Shown: positions 55,307 through 64,000 of the stretch, piece by piece | Layout of the letters: each line of letters opens with the position of its first letter | How positions within the stretch are numbered: position 1 is the stretch's first letter | Assembly (NCBI GenBank): GCA_964059195.1 | Contig: CAXKWD010000007.1 | Coordinates: 62,434,705-62,498,704 of the forward strand | Source of the DNA: Ectobius pallidus | Taxonomy: Eukaryota > Arthropoda > Insecta > Blattodea > Ectobiidae | Reading direction: 5' to 3' | Length of the DNA: 64,000 nt | Position numbers and translations under genes: made by a program | Notes under the pieces: model-generated | The model's database searches: none | Seen by the model: the letters and a program-made list of their open reading frames with translations, nothing else | Told to the model about the DNA's origin: nothing

Positions 55307-56112
55307 TATAAAGCCTAAGTGAAATGAACACAATGAACAAATATTCTAGTTTTATTTTTACTTACAATTTTCATAGCTCTGAACCACAAACATTTTTAAT
55401 AAACTACCAGAGTAAATTTCTTTAAAATCCTGGAGTCAATTAATAATGGCGGGCGAACCCGCGGGCACCAGCTGTATAATATTGATGGTTTAACTCTAGA
55501 AATATCGCTGATAATAAAAATCCAAACAAACCATTCCTTCCCTTGAAACATTATATAATTTCTGAAAATTACACTGAATTGATCAAATAAAATTCACATC
55601 ATATTCATCTGTCAACAAACAGTTTAGAAACAATACGTATTATGTGTTCACAGTTAGCTTTGGAACTGCATAATCGAATCTGAGATCGTTTTCCCAGGTG
55701 GCGCTTTTTAATCGTGGAATGCACTCTGAAGCCGGAATTTTAGCTGTTTCATTAATTATTAATGGTTTAGTTTATTAATGATTCGCGTGCAAGTGTTAAT
55801 AAATATAATGCTTTAATAGTTATTATACTCTTAATTTTTAATTTTTAAATTAATTATCGTGGGAGAAGCCGCGGGCACCTGCTAGTATGTTACAAACTAA
55901 CCCAAGAAGTTAAAGGGACAAAAATTAAATTAATTAAAAAAATTGCCCCCACCCCTAGAAAATATCATATGGGCGCCCTTGTATGTCACCCAATATCATA
56001 ATTGTTTAAACTGAATACCAGACAAGAAGACATCGCCGAACAGTAGGAACAGATGCACACGAATTATTACAAGAGCCTTCTGGTAAACCTACACCTTCTA
56101 AACAAGTTATAT

Positions 56113-56975
56113 TGACCTATATACAGTTAAAACATGCAAAATAAGGTAAGTTATGATAATAACTTAAATAAAACCCAAAAAGCACTATTTTCCTTAAAAG
56201 ATACCAATGTTCAACCAGAGAACAACGTCAAATTACTTGGTTTGACTTTGGATTCCAAATTGACCTGGGATGCTGATATTGAATCAATCTGTTCAAGACT
56301 ATCAAGAGACTTTTTTTTTTTATATTTTTTATTAAGGCGTCTGAAAGCACTTGTCTCAAAAACTTATTTACGCTTGTCTTATTTTGCATTCTTTAACAGC
56401 GTTCTGCTCTATGGAATTCGTATTTGGGGTAACAGTTCTTCTTGTATTAAATTATTGTTCTTACTGCAAAGAAAGCTTTACGTATTATAACGGGCGCATC
56501 TCTCTGTGCACATTGTAAACCCTTGTTTAAAGAAGAGAAGACTTTAAAGTCGTAAATCTCTATATATTAGAATGTTTAATAGCAATTAAGAAGGGGTTGG
56601 GAACTTATAACAGTGGTCGAGTTATGCAAAACTACAACACAAGATTTAACTATCTCTTGTCTGAGCCTCTGGTAACATTGTCAACAACAAAAAATGGTTT
56701 AATTCAATATCTTTGGAGCTATTCAATAAATTACCCCCAGGCGCTTACAATATAAACTTTACTAAATTTCAGAATACTCGTATTTTAAACAGATGGCTTG
56801 CTGAAAATCCTTTGTATGATGTGAGCGAATGTTTTGAATATGTACAAACACTCATTTTTTTACGCTTTTATATTTTACTATTGACAAAGTCCATAACATA
56901 TCTTCTGTATGTTATTGACTGCAATTTATTATATTAAATTACATTATATTAAGTTAAATTAAATCAAATTAAGGA
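56113..56975 (+). mobile_element. LINE 3' end, 5'-truncated
   Basis: Plus-strand RT C-terminal sequence followed by an AT-rich 3' end with TTAAATTA-type repeats (about 56930-56975). It lies immediately beyond the Helitron. The catalytic RT region is absent. Confidence 0.7.
56134..56930 (+). pseudogene. LINE RT C-terminal region (broken)
   Basis: The first piece (56134-56490) has NNVKLLGLTLDSKLTWDADI, SKTYLRLSYFAFFNSVLLYG and IRIWGNSSSC. The reading then shifts (RIITGASLCAHCKPLFKEE in another frame, near 56485-56545). The last piece (56713-56937) has ELFNKLPPGAYNINFTKFQN and NRWLAENPLYDVSECFEY. The order and motifs fit a Jockey/CR1-like LINE. At least two frameshifts. Confidence 0.7.
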
Positions 56976-57399
56976 GTTGACTTTATTGATACTCGATTAG
57001 CATTTCTGATTTACGCATTGTTATTTTCCGACGTTCGGTGCTCCGAAGCATTTTGCATCGCACTCGAACACAACCAATCAGCGGCTGCCACAAACCGGTA
57101 AATGAATTACACTTTTCAAAGTGAATACTGGGTCTTTACGTATGTGTAGAGTGTCAATCGAAATACTCTTTTGCTCCGGTTTAACTAAGTTGCATGTCGT
57201 TGAGTTATAGTAAATATTTTGGCTAAAATATTAAAATTGAAATGATTTAATTCAAAGTCGAACAAAGTCGATCCAAAGCCCCATAAGCAGGTAATTCAAT
57301 GAACACTTCTTAACAATGGTACAAAAGAAAAATCCTGGCGAATATGGTCAACTTGGGAGTTAAAATTAACGTTAAATCTCCAGTCAATAAACGTCGAAA
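56976..57399. other. Unassigned stretch
   Basis: Contains AACCAATCAGCGGCTGCCA, weakly like family R (GATTGGCTG). No gene. Confidence 0.35.
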
Positions 57400-58920
57400 A
57401 ACACCGAATAGAAAAAAAAAATCGTGTAGTTTTCAAATTTTGCAGAGATGTCGGAGGGAGTCTCCTGAATAACATACTAAAGGTCCCCAATGGTGGGGGG
57501 TGAGCGGGGGCAGGGGGGCCCGCAGAAGGTCCCATTTTTAGGTTTTTCGCTTATATCTAAACAATGGTGCATCGTGTAGGAAATATTGCCATATACAAAA
57601 TTAAAGCTGATAAAATTCCCTACAAGTTTGATTTTACACATTTCTTCCTATTTTCAATATTTTTCTAGATATCCCCCAACGAAAATAAGAATTTTTTCGA
57701 AAAAAAGCTCTTTCGCCTCGCGCTTTTCGACACACTTTGTCTTCTAGCACTTCATCCCTTAGGTATACAGCAATGTTCTCATGAAAGAAGTTGTAAGGAA
57801 ATAAATTCACTTTAAAGTAAGTAGTCATTTGTTATTTTGTCTTCAAATTTTCAAAAGTTATAACAATTTAAGTTTCGGTCACATTTCGAGATTTCGAAAG
57901 AAACCCGTACATCGCACTTTTTCTATATTTAGGGGTCATATCTTTGTATATAAACTGCATATTGTGTATTTACATCATGAAACAAGCTGGAGAAATATCA
58001 CACAACCATTAAAGTTGAATTTATTAAAAATCAGATCACGGTACAAGCACAGGACATGTAATGGAAAATGCATTATATTCCAGGCAAGAAAGGAAAAATA
58101 AGAACAAAAAAAATCATGTAGTTTTGAAATTTGTCAGAGATGTGGGGGAAAGTGTCCTAAACAACATAGTAAAAGTCCCCATTGATAGGGGGTGAGCGGG
58201 GGGTGGGGGCACTTTTGAATGTCATTTCTCGCAGTTTTCCCTAAACACACAAAAGCTATGGGTTATAGCAAAAAACAGTTTATGCACAAAATTAAACTGC
58301 ATAAAAGTTCTTATGAAATTGATCTGAATGATATATTTTTTTTTATTTAATAGTTCATGAAATAGAAGGATATGAAGCATGACATAGTTCTGGAAATTCT
58401 GTATTACATATACCTATATATTATATTTTTTTACGAAAATGAAAGCAGATGATAATTATATTAGCATGATGCCAAGCAAGTAAAGTAGTCCTTAGAATAA
58501 TATTCGTACTAAAGGTAAACATCAAAAATAAAACTCATTATTATCATAATTATTATTATAAAGCTTACAAAAATCTCATGGTATGAGTGTACGTTATAAG
58601 AAATATAATCCGTTATATATCCGTTATATTTTTCTCATAAAATATCATTTGGAAAAATTGTAAAGAGTTAGATATATTTAGTAATTATAAGACGCAGTAG
58701 GCCTACATAGTACTTTAAATAAATGTTAGTTGTCTATTTTTTCAGTCTCCAATACTGGAATCCTAGTACATCGTATGATAAGTTAGGGTTATATTGTTCT
58801 ATCTATCGGACATTCAGTATTTATACACATATACAACATTAATTAAAGAGTGCCTGAACAACTTATTTTGCTTGGACGTCATCAATTTTAAACTTTTCTT
58901 CTTCTTCTAAGGGTATACTT

Positions 58921-59516
58921 AGCCGTCACGGTGGCTCATGCTTAGCGCGTGGGCCTGGCATGCTAGCGGTCCCGAGTTCAAATCTCGGGGCTGGCGGGCG
59001 TGTCATTTGTGGTGGACAAAGCCGTGACCTTTGGGGGTTTTTCTCGGGGATCCTCCCGTTTCCCCCTTCATTCATTCCACCAACACTCTCCACTTCAACT
59101 TCCTTTCCCCCCTCATTATCATCCCGTTCCCCTTTACTGGTTTTCGGGCCAGCTCCTGCTGCAGACTCTGCTTCGGGCCTCCCCCGTCCTGCCCCGCTGC
59201 TTGTGGTCAAGAGTTGCTGGTGGTGTACCGTGCCTTTGGGGCTCTCAGAGGGACCCTGGGTTAGTGGCGCATGTCTGGTTGTGCCGCGCCTAGGGGGCTC
59301 TTGTACGAGGGACCCTGGGTACGGTGCACGTGGAGTGGTACCAGGTCCTTGTTGGATGTAGGGGAGCTCCGTGGGGGCTTGTGGTGGAGTCTGTTGACTG
59401 GGGGGCCTTAGGGCATGCACATCATTCGTTTCCTAGGGGGTGGGCAATGGGCCCGCCTATGTGGCCTCCGTCCGCGAGCCCGTCAGGGCTCAGCCCCTGA
59501 ACTATACCATATACCA
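58921..59516 (+). mobile_element. SINE family E in the loop of the palindrome (596 bp)
   Basis: tRNA-like head CGGTGGCTCATGCTTAGCGC with B box GAGTTCAAATCTC, a long GC-rich body, and a tail ending ATACCATATACCA. A perfect 13-base duplication TAAGGGTATACTT lies at 58908-58920 and 59517-59529. Several overlapping open frames in the body reflect GC content; none has a known motif. Confidence 0.85.
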
Positions 59517-59529
59517 TAAGGGTATACTT

Positions 59530-59639
59530 GTTGGTGCACGTACCATAACAGGTTCCACAACGGATGAGCATTTAATACCAGTTTTTCTGCATCCATATCT
59601 TCCACCACACCGAGTTGCACAGTGACAAAATATGATTTG
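59530..59639 (-). pseudogene. Cysteine-rich CXC-type C-terminal remnant
   Basis: The minus strand reads QIIFCHCATRCGGRYGCRK then TGIKCSS, and after a two-base shift CGTCYGTCTN. This C-x-C-x4-C-x4-G-C-x5-G-x-x-C pattern, followed by C-x-x-C-x-x-x-C, is the CXC tail found at the end of large arthropod proteins linked to repeats (from memory, unverified). Beyond the SINE the frame of the first part would run through an acidic stretch to a stop near 58862. The upstream part of the gene is missing; the right arm of the palindrome begins there. Confidence 0.6.
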
Positions 59640-60945
59640 CAAATATTCTCAGAAGCCACGTAGACAAGTAAATATTTATTTAAAGTAATAGGTAGGACTA
59701 CTATTCTTACAATATCTAATAAATATATATAATTCCTTGCCATCTTTCAAAATACTGGTATTTTTTTAATGAAACATAAAACGGCTAAGCTTTAGAACAA
59801 GAATAATAATAATAATAACAATAATAATAATAAGGATAATAGGTTTTATGTGTAACGTTAACCATTAGTAGGTATATTTTTCTAAGAACTAGTTTGCTTG
59901 CTTGGCATCATAATAATTTAATTATCATCTGCTTTCATTTTCGTTTAAAAAAATAATATATAAAACAGAATTTCCAGAACTATGTCATACTTCATATCCT
60001 TCTATTTCCTGAACTATTAAATCCACAAAAATATCATTTTTTATGTAGTTTAATTTTGAGCATATAAACTGTTTTTTGCTAGAACCCATAGCTTTTGTGT
60101 GTTTAGGGAAAACTGCGAGAAATGACATTCAAAAGTGCCCCCCACCCCCCGCTCACCCCTTATCAATGGGGACTTTTACTATGTTGCTTAGGACACTTTC
60201 CCCCACATCTCTGACAAATTTCAAAACTACATGATTTTTTGTGTGCTTATTTTTCCTTTCTTGCCTGGAATATAATGTATTTTCCATTACATGTCCTGTG
60301 CTTGTACCGTGCTCTGATTTTTAATAAATTCAACTTTAATGGTTGTGTGATATTTCTCCAGCTTGTTTCATGATGTAAATACACAATATGCAGTTTATAT
60401 ACAAAGATATAACCCCTAAATATAGAAAAAGTGCGATGTACGGTTTTCTTTCGAAATCTCGAAATTTGACCGAAACTTAAATTATTATAACTTTTGAACA
60501 TTTGAAGACAAAATAACAAATGACTACTCACTTTAAAGTGAATTTATTTCCCTACAACTTCTTTCATGAGAACCTTGAGGTGTACCTAAGGGATGAAATG
60601 CTAGAAGACAAAGTGTGTCGAAAAGCGCGAGGCGAAAGAGCTTTTTTTTTTCGAAAATTTGTTATTTTCGTTGGCAGATATCTCGAAAACTATTGAATAT
60701 AGGAAGAAATGTGTATGATCAAACTTGTAGGAAATTTTATCAGCTTTAATTTTGTTTATAGCAATTTTTCCTCTACGATGCACCTTTGTTTAGATATAAG
60801 CGAAAAAAACCTAAAAATGGGACCTTCTGCGGGCAGGGGGGCCCCCGCTCACCCCCCACCTTCGGGGACTTTTAGCATGTTGTTCAGGAGACTCCCTCCG
60901 ACATCTCTGCAAAATTTCAAAACTACACGATTTTTTTTTTTCTAT

Positions 60946-61587
60946 TTTTCATTCGTTGCCTGGGCTATAAACTTTAATGTGGGTAGCCTATATTTCATTT
61001 AAAACTCCCTTAATTATTTGATGTGCCGGTATTAATGTATTCGCTGATGGAATGTTTAAGCTTGAAGGTGGTTTCGGTGTGCTGTCTTATTATAACCTGT
61101 GCCGCAGTGTTATGGTAAAGCTTAACCTATATGTACATTTACAAACATCGTTAATTGCCAGTGCATTCTGTGAAATTGTTATAGGCTACATTTTTAAGCA
61201 TTTGTTATGTGATTATAAACGACTGTTTAGTGGTGAAACTAATTACTTAGCTAATTAACAATTTTCCAGGCTTTTGTCAAAAAGGAGAAGTGCGAAAGTT
61301 TCGGTTTACTAGTTCCTTATTAACATCCTCCTGTAAATTCTATCTGTTTATGTATTTCAATGACCGCACAAGGTTAACCGCTATGCTAGGCCGTTGCGAA
61401 ATTATATGTTTATACCAAAGAGTCAACATAAAAAACCCTAAGACCAAGAAAATTGGATTATAATTAATGGTTTGAAGTTTCTCAAGGACTTTGCACTTAT
61501 AAATGCAGTTTATCAAGTACATTACAATGACTCAGATAAAAATGAGTAGTTCTGTTAAGGTAAGCATAATATTTCACGAAGAAAGTA
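60946..61587. other. Unassigned stretch
   Basis: AT-rich with no recognised feature. Confidence 0.4.
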
Positions 61588-62876
61588 ACTGTGGCGTAGG
61601 GGATGCGTTCGCTTCTCTCACGCAGCGGGCCCGGGTTCGATTCCTGGTCGGGACAGAGAGAGAGAGATTCAGAGTAAATTCCCTGGTAGGGATATCCACC
61701 TGTCGAGGCCGCCTCGCGATTCACGCATAGCCCATGTGACACGGAGATTAAGGATGGGCGTTTTGGGGAGGGTAGGAACCGTTCGGTGGACCCAGCACCA
61801 CCTAGGCCTCCCCGCCCTCTAGGTCGGGAGCATCGCCGTAGTAACGCCACCGACGTCCAGTCATGACAGGGATCGTTGGACTATGCCTCCCCCTGCTATG
61901 GTACCGGTCTCGCACACACGACGACCCCCCTCCTCGTACCCTGAGTACGGGAACCACTGCCACGTCGAATCCAACACCAAGCACGGTAAAATCTGGGCCC
62001 CGGTCGGGCGCCTCCGAAGAGAACGACCCCTAAGGGAACCCAGACCGGCTCAATACCGTCCCGACTACTGTTTCAGCAACAGTCGACTAGGCCAGCGCTC
62101 CGTCTGCAAAAACGGGGAAACACCACTTGTAGGTGGAGATGACCCTTTGGCGGCGCACCCTGCCCGCCATAACATCGCTTAGCACGCCCATCCGAATCCT
62201 AGATGCCCCAGTACGCATCACCCTCACTGGTACTTCAGTCTACAAAGGGGGTCCCGCCCGTTACCTCGAAAACCGAGGATAGGGCTAAAGTACACCCCTC
62301 CACCACCATGTCCCTGAAGTACGACACATGGCGCCCCTAACTGTCCGGGGAGGAGTATTCACGTAAACGCTTATTCCTCCTCCCCCCACACCATCACAGT
62401 GTGGGGCCTGCATTCGCAACTTACAGGACCCGCCCGATAGCCTAAGAGGAGGCGACTCTGTGCCATCCCAGAGCCCTGGTCACCGGTGCACCCAGCCACC
62501 GGGTCATCCCAGCACGGGTCCTGGTCGGGACAAGTTACATAGGGGGGGGGGTTTCCTCACCTGTGAGACAAATGTCAGGTAACCGTAGGCCTTAGTGGTC
62601 GCCAGATATCATCTGGCCGCCCATTATCATCTTCGCTGTGTCTCGTCCTATGTGTTCGTGTTGTTTCGGAGGTGGCCCCGGCATTCGGCTGATCACTCTT
62701 CCGGGAGGCACTCCATGTCCTTATCTGGTCAAAAAAAAGTATATATGTGATCCAATGATATACCCTCTGACGACAGGTCGCGGCCCTGTAAGGCCCGGGC
62801 GGCTTGAGTCCCTTAAATTCTCAAAGGGAGGGGTAAAAGAAAGAAAGAAAGGAAGAAAGAAAGAAAGTAAAGAAAG
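61588..62876 (+). mobile_element. SINE family A, copy 3, split by an insertion
   Basis: The head (61588-61654) has a box A-like GTGGCGTAGGGGATGCG and B box GGGTTCGATTCC. The body resumes at 62532 (AAGTTACATAGGGG) and ends in GAAAGAAAGAAAGG. Possible target duplication AAGAAAGT at both ends. Confidence 0.8.
61655..62518. mobile_element. GC-rich insertion of 864 bp inside SINE A
   Basis: Flanked by the 13-base duplication TCCTGGTCGGGAC (61642-61654 and 62519-62531), so it inserted directly after the SINE B box. The left edge is AGAGAGAGAGAG, which on the minus strand is a CT-repeat tail, suggesting a minus-strand non-LTR element or SINE with a microsatellite tail. The minus strand includes GGTGGATATCCCTACCAGGG and CCGCCTCGCGATTCACGC-type blocks. 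I find no reverse transcriptase or tRNA-like head; probably a 5'-truncated LINE 3' region. Confidence 0.55.
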
Positions 62877-64000
62877 TGATCTTATATGTCTTGTTATAAT
62901 GAATTAAACTAGTTCATTAAGCCCATTGTAGGGCTGAAAAAGTAATAACGTACAATGACCGCAAGAGTAGCCTACGTTGTACACAGAACATACCATGACT
63001 ATACAGGACTGCATAAAGCACAAGTTAAATTTTGACCGAACCGACTGTGTTATCACTCCCTAGGTCATGTGGAATGTATAGTGAAAATTTCAGACCTCTA
63101 GGTCAAAGGGTCTTCGAGACGTAAGTGAACACACATACATCTCAGGACGCATTTAATATAGTGTATATTTTCAGGATATATAGATATTTCGGCAACCACA
63201 TAACTTCCTTATATGCATTACTATTGCAGTAATGGAAACTCACTGTCAGTAATTCATTCATGTCATTTATTATAGTGTCAATTAGGCCTTTCCCCACAAT
63301 CTAATTGAAATCGCTGAAGGGGATAGGTTGGTCAAATTTCTAGTTTTAACATTTTTGTCTTTTGGATTGTGAAAATTTAACAACATTTAGTGTTCACGTA
63401 ATACCCATAATACAAGCTAAACCTACTGATAACCGATAAGTGTACATTTAATTTTTTATATAATAAAATATATCTAGAATATATAACGTTTTACACAATT
63501 CTGTATGTATTGATGATACAATTATTATTTTTATTTACTGAAGCTGGCATCATGTTCTACGTGTAGAAATTTTAAATTTATTAGGAAATAGTTTACTATT
63601 CTGAAATTCTACAGCTCATAAATGAATAATGATTTAAAAATCTGATGTGAACGTCACATAACTTCCTCTGCCCAAATAAAAATTAGCAGTATTCACATAT
63701 CCTTGTACAGAATCGCAAGACACAATTTTACGCTAATTATGCTATAAATACCATATAACTTAACCCCTTCTTTGAATGTTGTGACTAAAAACGCAGGCTA
63801 TGGAGAAAAAGAAGAAGAAGAAGAAGAAGAGAAGAAAAACAAGTGACTGCAAACGTTTATTGAACTTTCCACCATTAAGAATAATATCCGAAATTTATAG
63901 AATATTCCCCTCAGATATTTCTTTACTGTAAGCATGGCCAACAGTACATCTTTCTCACTTCACGTGCTTATATATATAGAATAAAAGGCCGTGAATGTCC
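62877..64000. other. Unassigned AT-rich stretch
   Basis: Includes a GAA microsatellite at about 63813-63835. The block GACCTCTAGGTCAAAGGGTC near 63095 resembles the 3' parts of other dispersed repeats in style only. No gene seen. Confidence 0.4.

Larger units (their letters stand above)
53797..55885 (+). mobile_element. Non-autonomous Helitron, family 1, copy 3, split by a Tc1/mariner
   Basis: Starts TCTACTCTTATACAATTC after A and ends CGCGGGCACCTGCTAG before T. Removing the inserted transposon and one TA leaves 726 bases, close to the 725 of copy 1. The internal terminus-like GGGCACCAGCT is present near 55465. Confidence 0.8.
57400..60945. mobile_element. Large palindromic element with arms of about 1.3 kb
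   Basis: Left arm about 57400-58770 and right arm about 59620-60945 are inverted repeats, roughly 90 percent alike by eye over the best parts. Shared blocks include ATCGTGTAGTTTT, CACACTTTGTCTTCTAGCA, AAACTGCATATTGTGTATTT and CATGATGCCAAGCAAG-like sequence. Each arm also holds two related G-rich modules about 690 bases apart (57420-57525 and 58111-58212 on the left). The loop carries SINE E and a CXC-type remnant. Exact termini and any target duplication are not clear; the match fades outside AATAGAAAAAAAAAATCG. Confidence 0.75.

Noticed and set aside
57829..58101. Conserved open frame of about 90 codons in both palindrome arms (partner at 60247-60531, minus)
   Set aside because: Comparing the arms by eye, about six of seven differences in it change the amino acid, which is what neutral drift gives. 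No known motif. The similarity is explained by the inverted repeat.
58926..59420. Long proline/arginine-rich open frames
   Set aside because: They lie within SINE E and reflect its GC-rich body.
61497..62182. Open frames across the GC-rich insertion, one with SNPGPLRERSERIPYAT
   Set aside because: That motif is the usual translation of a tRNA-derived SINE head and not a gene.

Overview
The window reads as arthropod nuclear DNA, most likely an insect and perhaps a cockroach or termite relative. The evidence is indirect: AT-rich sequence full of short AGGCCTA-type words, several tRNA-derived SINE families, and arthropod-type LINE, hAT, Helitron and Tc1/mariner elements. The species is an inference. 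There is no operon or bacterial gene layout. Almost everything I can identify is a mobile element or its wreckage. I see no complete host gene, only two short stretches that look like possible host exons (6964-7113 on the minus strand and 24015-24122 on the plus strand).

Layout. 27-419: foldback made of two tRNA-like arms. 1643-4066: two tandem Helitrons, with a solo LTR (2470-3405) at the junction. 5304-5709: SINE (family A). 6216-6866: small hAT element. 8043-10776: larger hAT element holding a hairpin/microsatellite element and a Harbinger-like MITE. 11217-14625: terminal-inverted-repeat element, then a dispersed repeat split by a Helitron. 15684-16399: rearranged mariner. 17525-18375: second, unsplit copy of the dispersed repeat. 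19132-19586: SINE A. 19606-23969: three pieces of one LINE family with an (AAGT)n tail, one of them fused to a mitochondrial 16S rRNA fragment. 26125-26883: Helitron. 32100-33897: LINE remnant. 37715-39245: foldback around a decayed gene fragment. 39421-46491: SINE, Jockey-like gag remnant, LINE remnant and a nearly full-length R1/I-like LINE. 46755-48220: hAT element with a nested MITE. 49115-49890: Helitron-like element. 50307-50837: foldback. 52709-53745: tandem satellite split by a SINE. 53797-55885: Helitron carrying an intact-looking Tc1/mariner transposon. 56113-56975: LINE 3' end. 57400-60945: large palindrome with a SINE and a CXC-type coding remnant in its loop. 61588-62876: SINE A split by a GC-rich insertion.

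How the parts relate. Target-site duplications and empty sites make many nesting events readable. The strongest single result is the LINE/16S rRNA chimera at 23357-23708, with a six-base overlap at the join, as expected if reverse transcriptase switched template. The best candidate for an under-described system is the pair of large inverted-repeat elements at 37715-39245 and 57400-60945. Their centres carry two different decayed pieces of what I believe is one arthropod protein family: an upstream 'DAD...LIV' part and a C-terminal cysteine-rich CXC tail. This suggests a long-TIR transposon whose gene encodes both. The most complete protein-coding gene is the transposase at 54055-55086.

All coordinates, counts and homology statements come from reading by eye. 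No alignment or database search was run.
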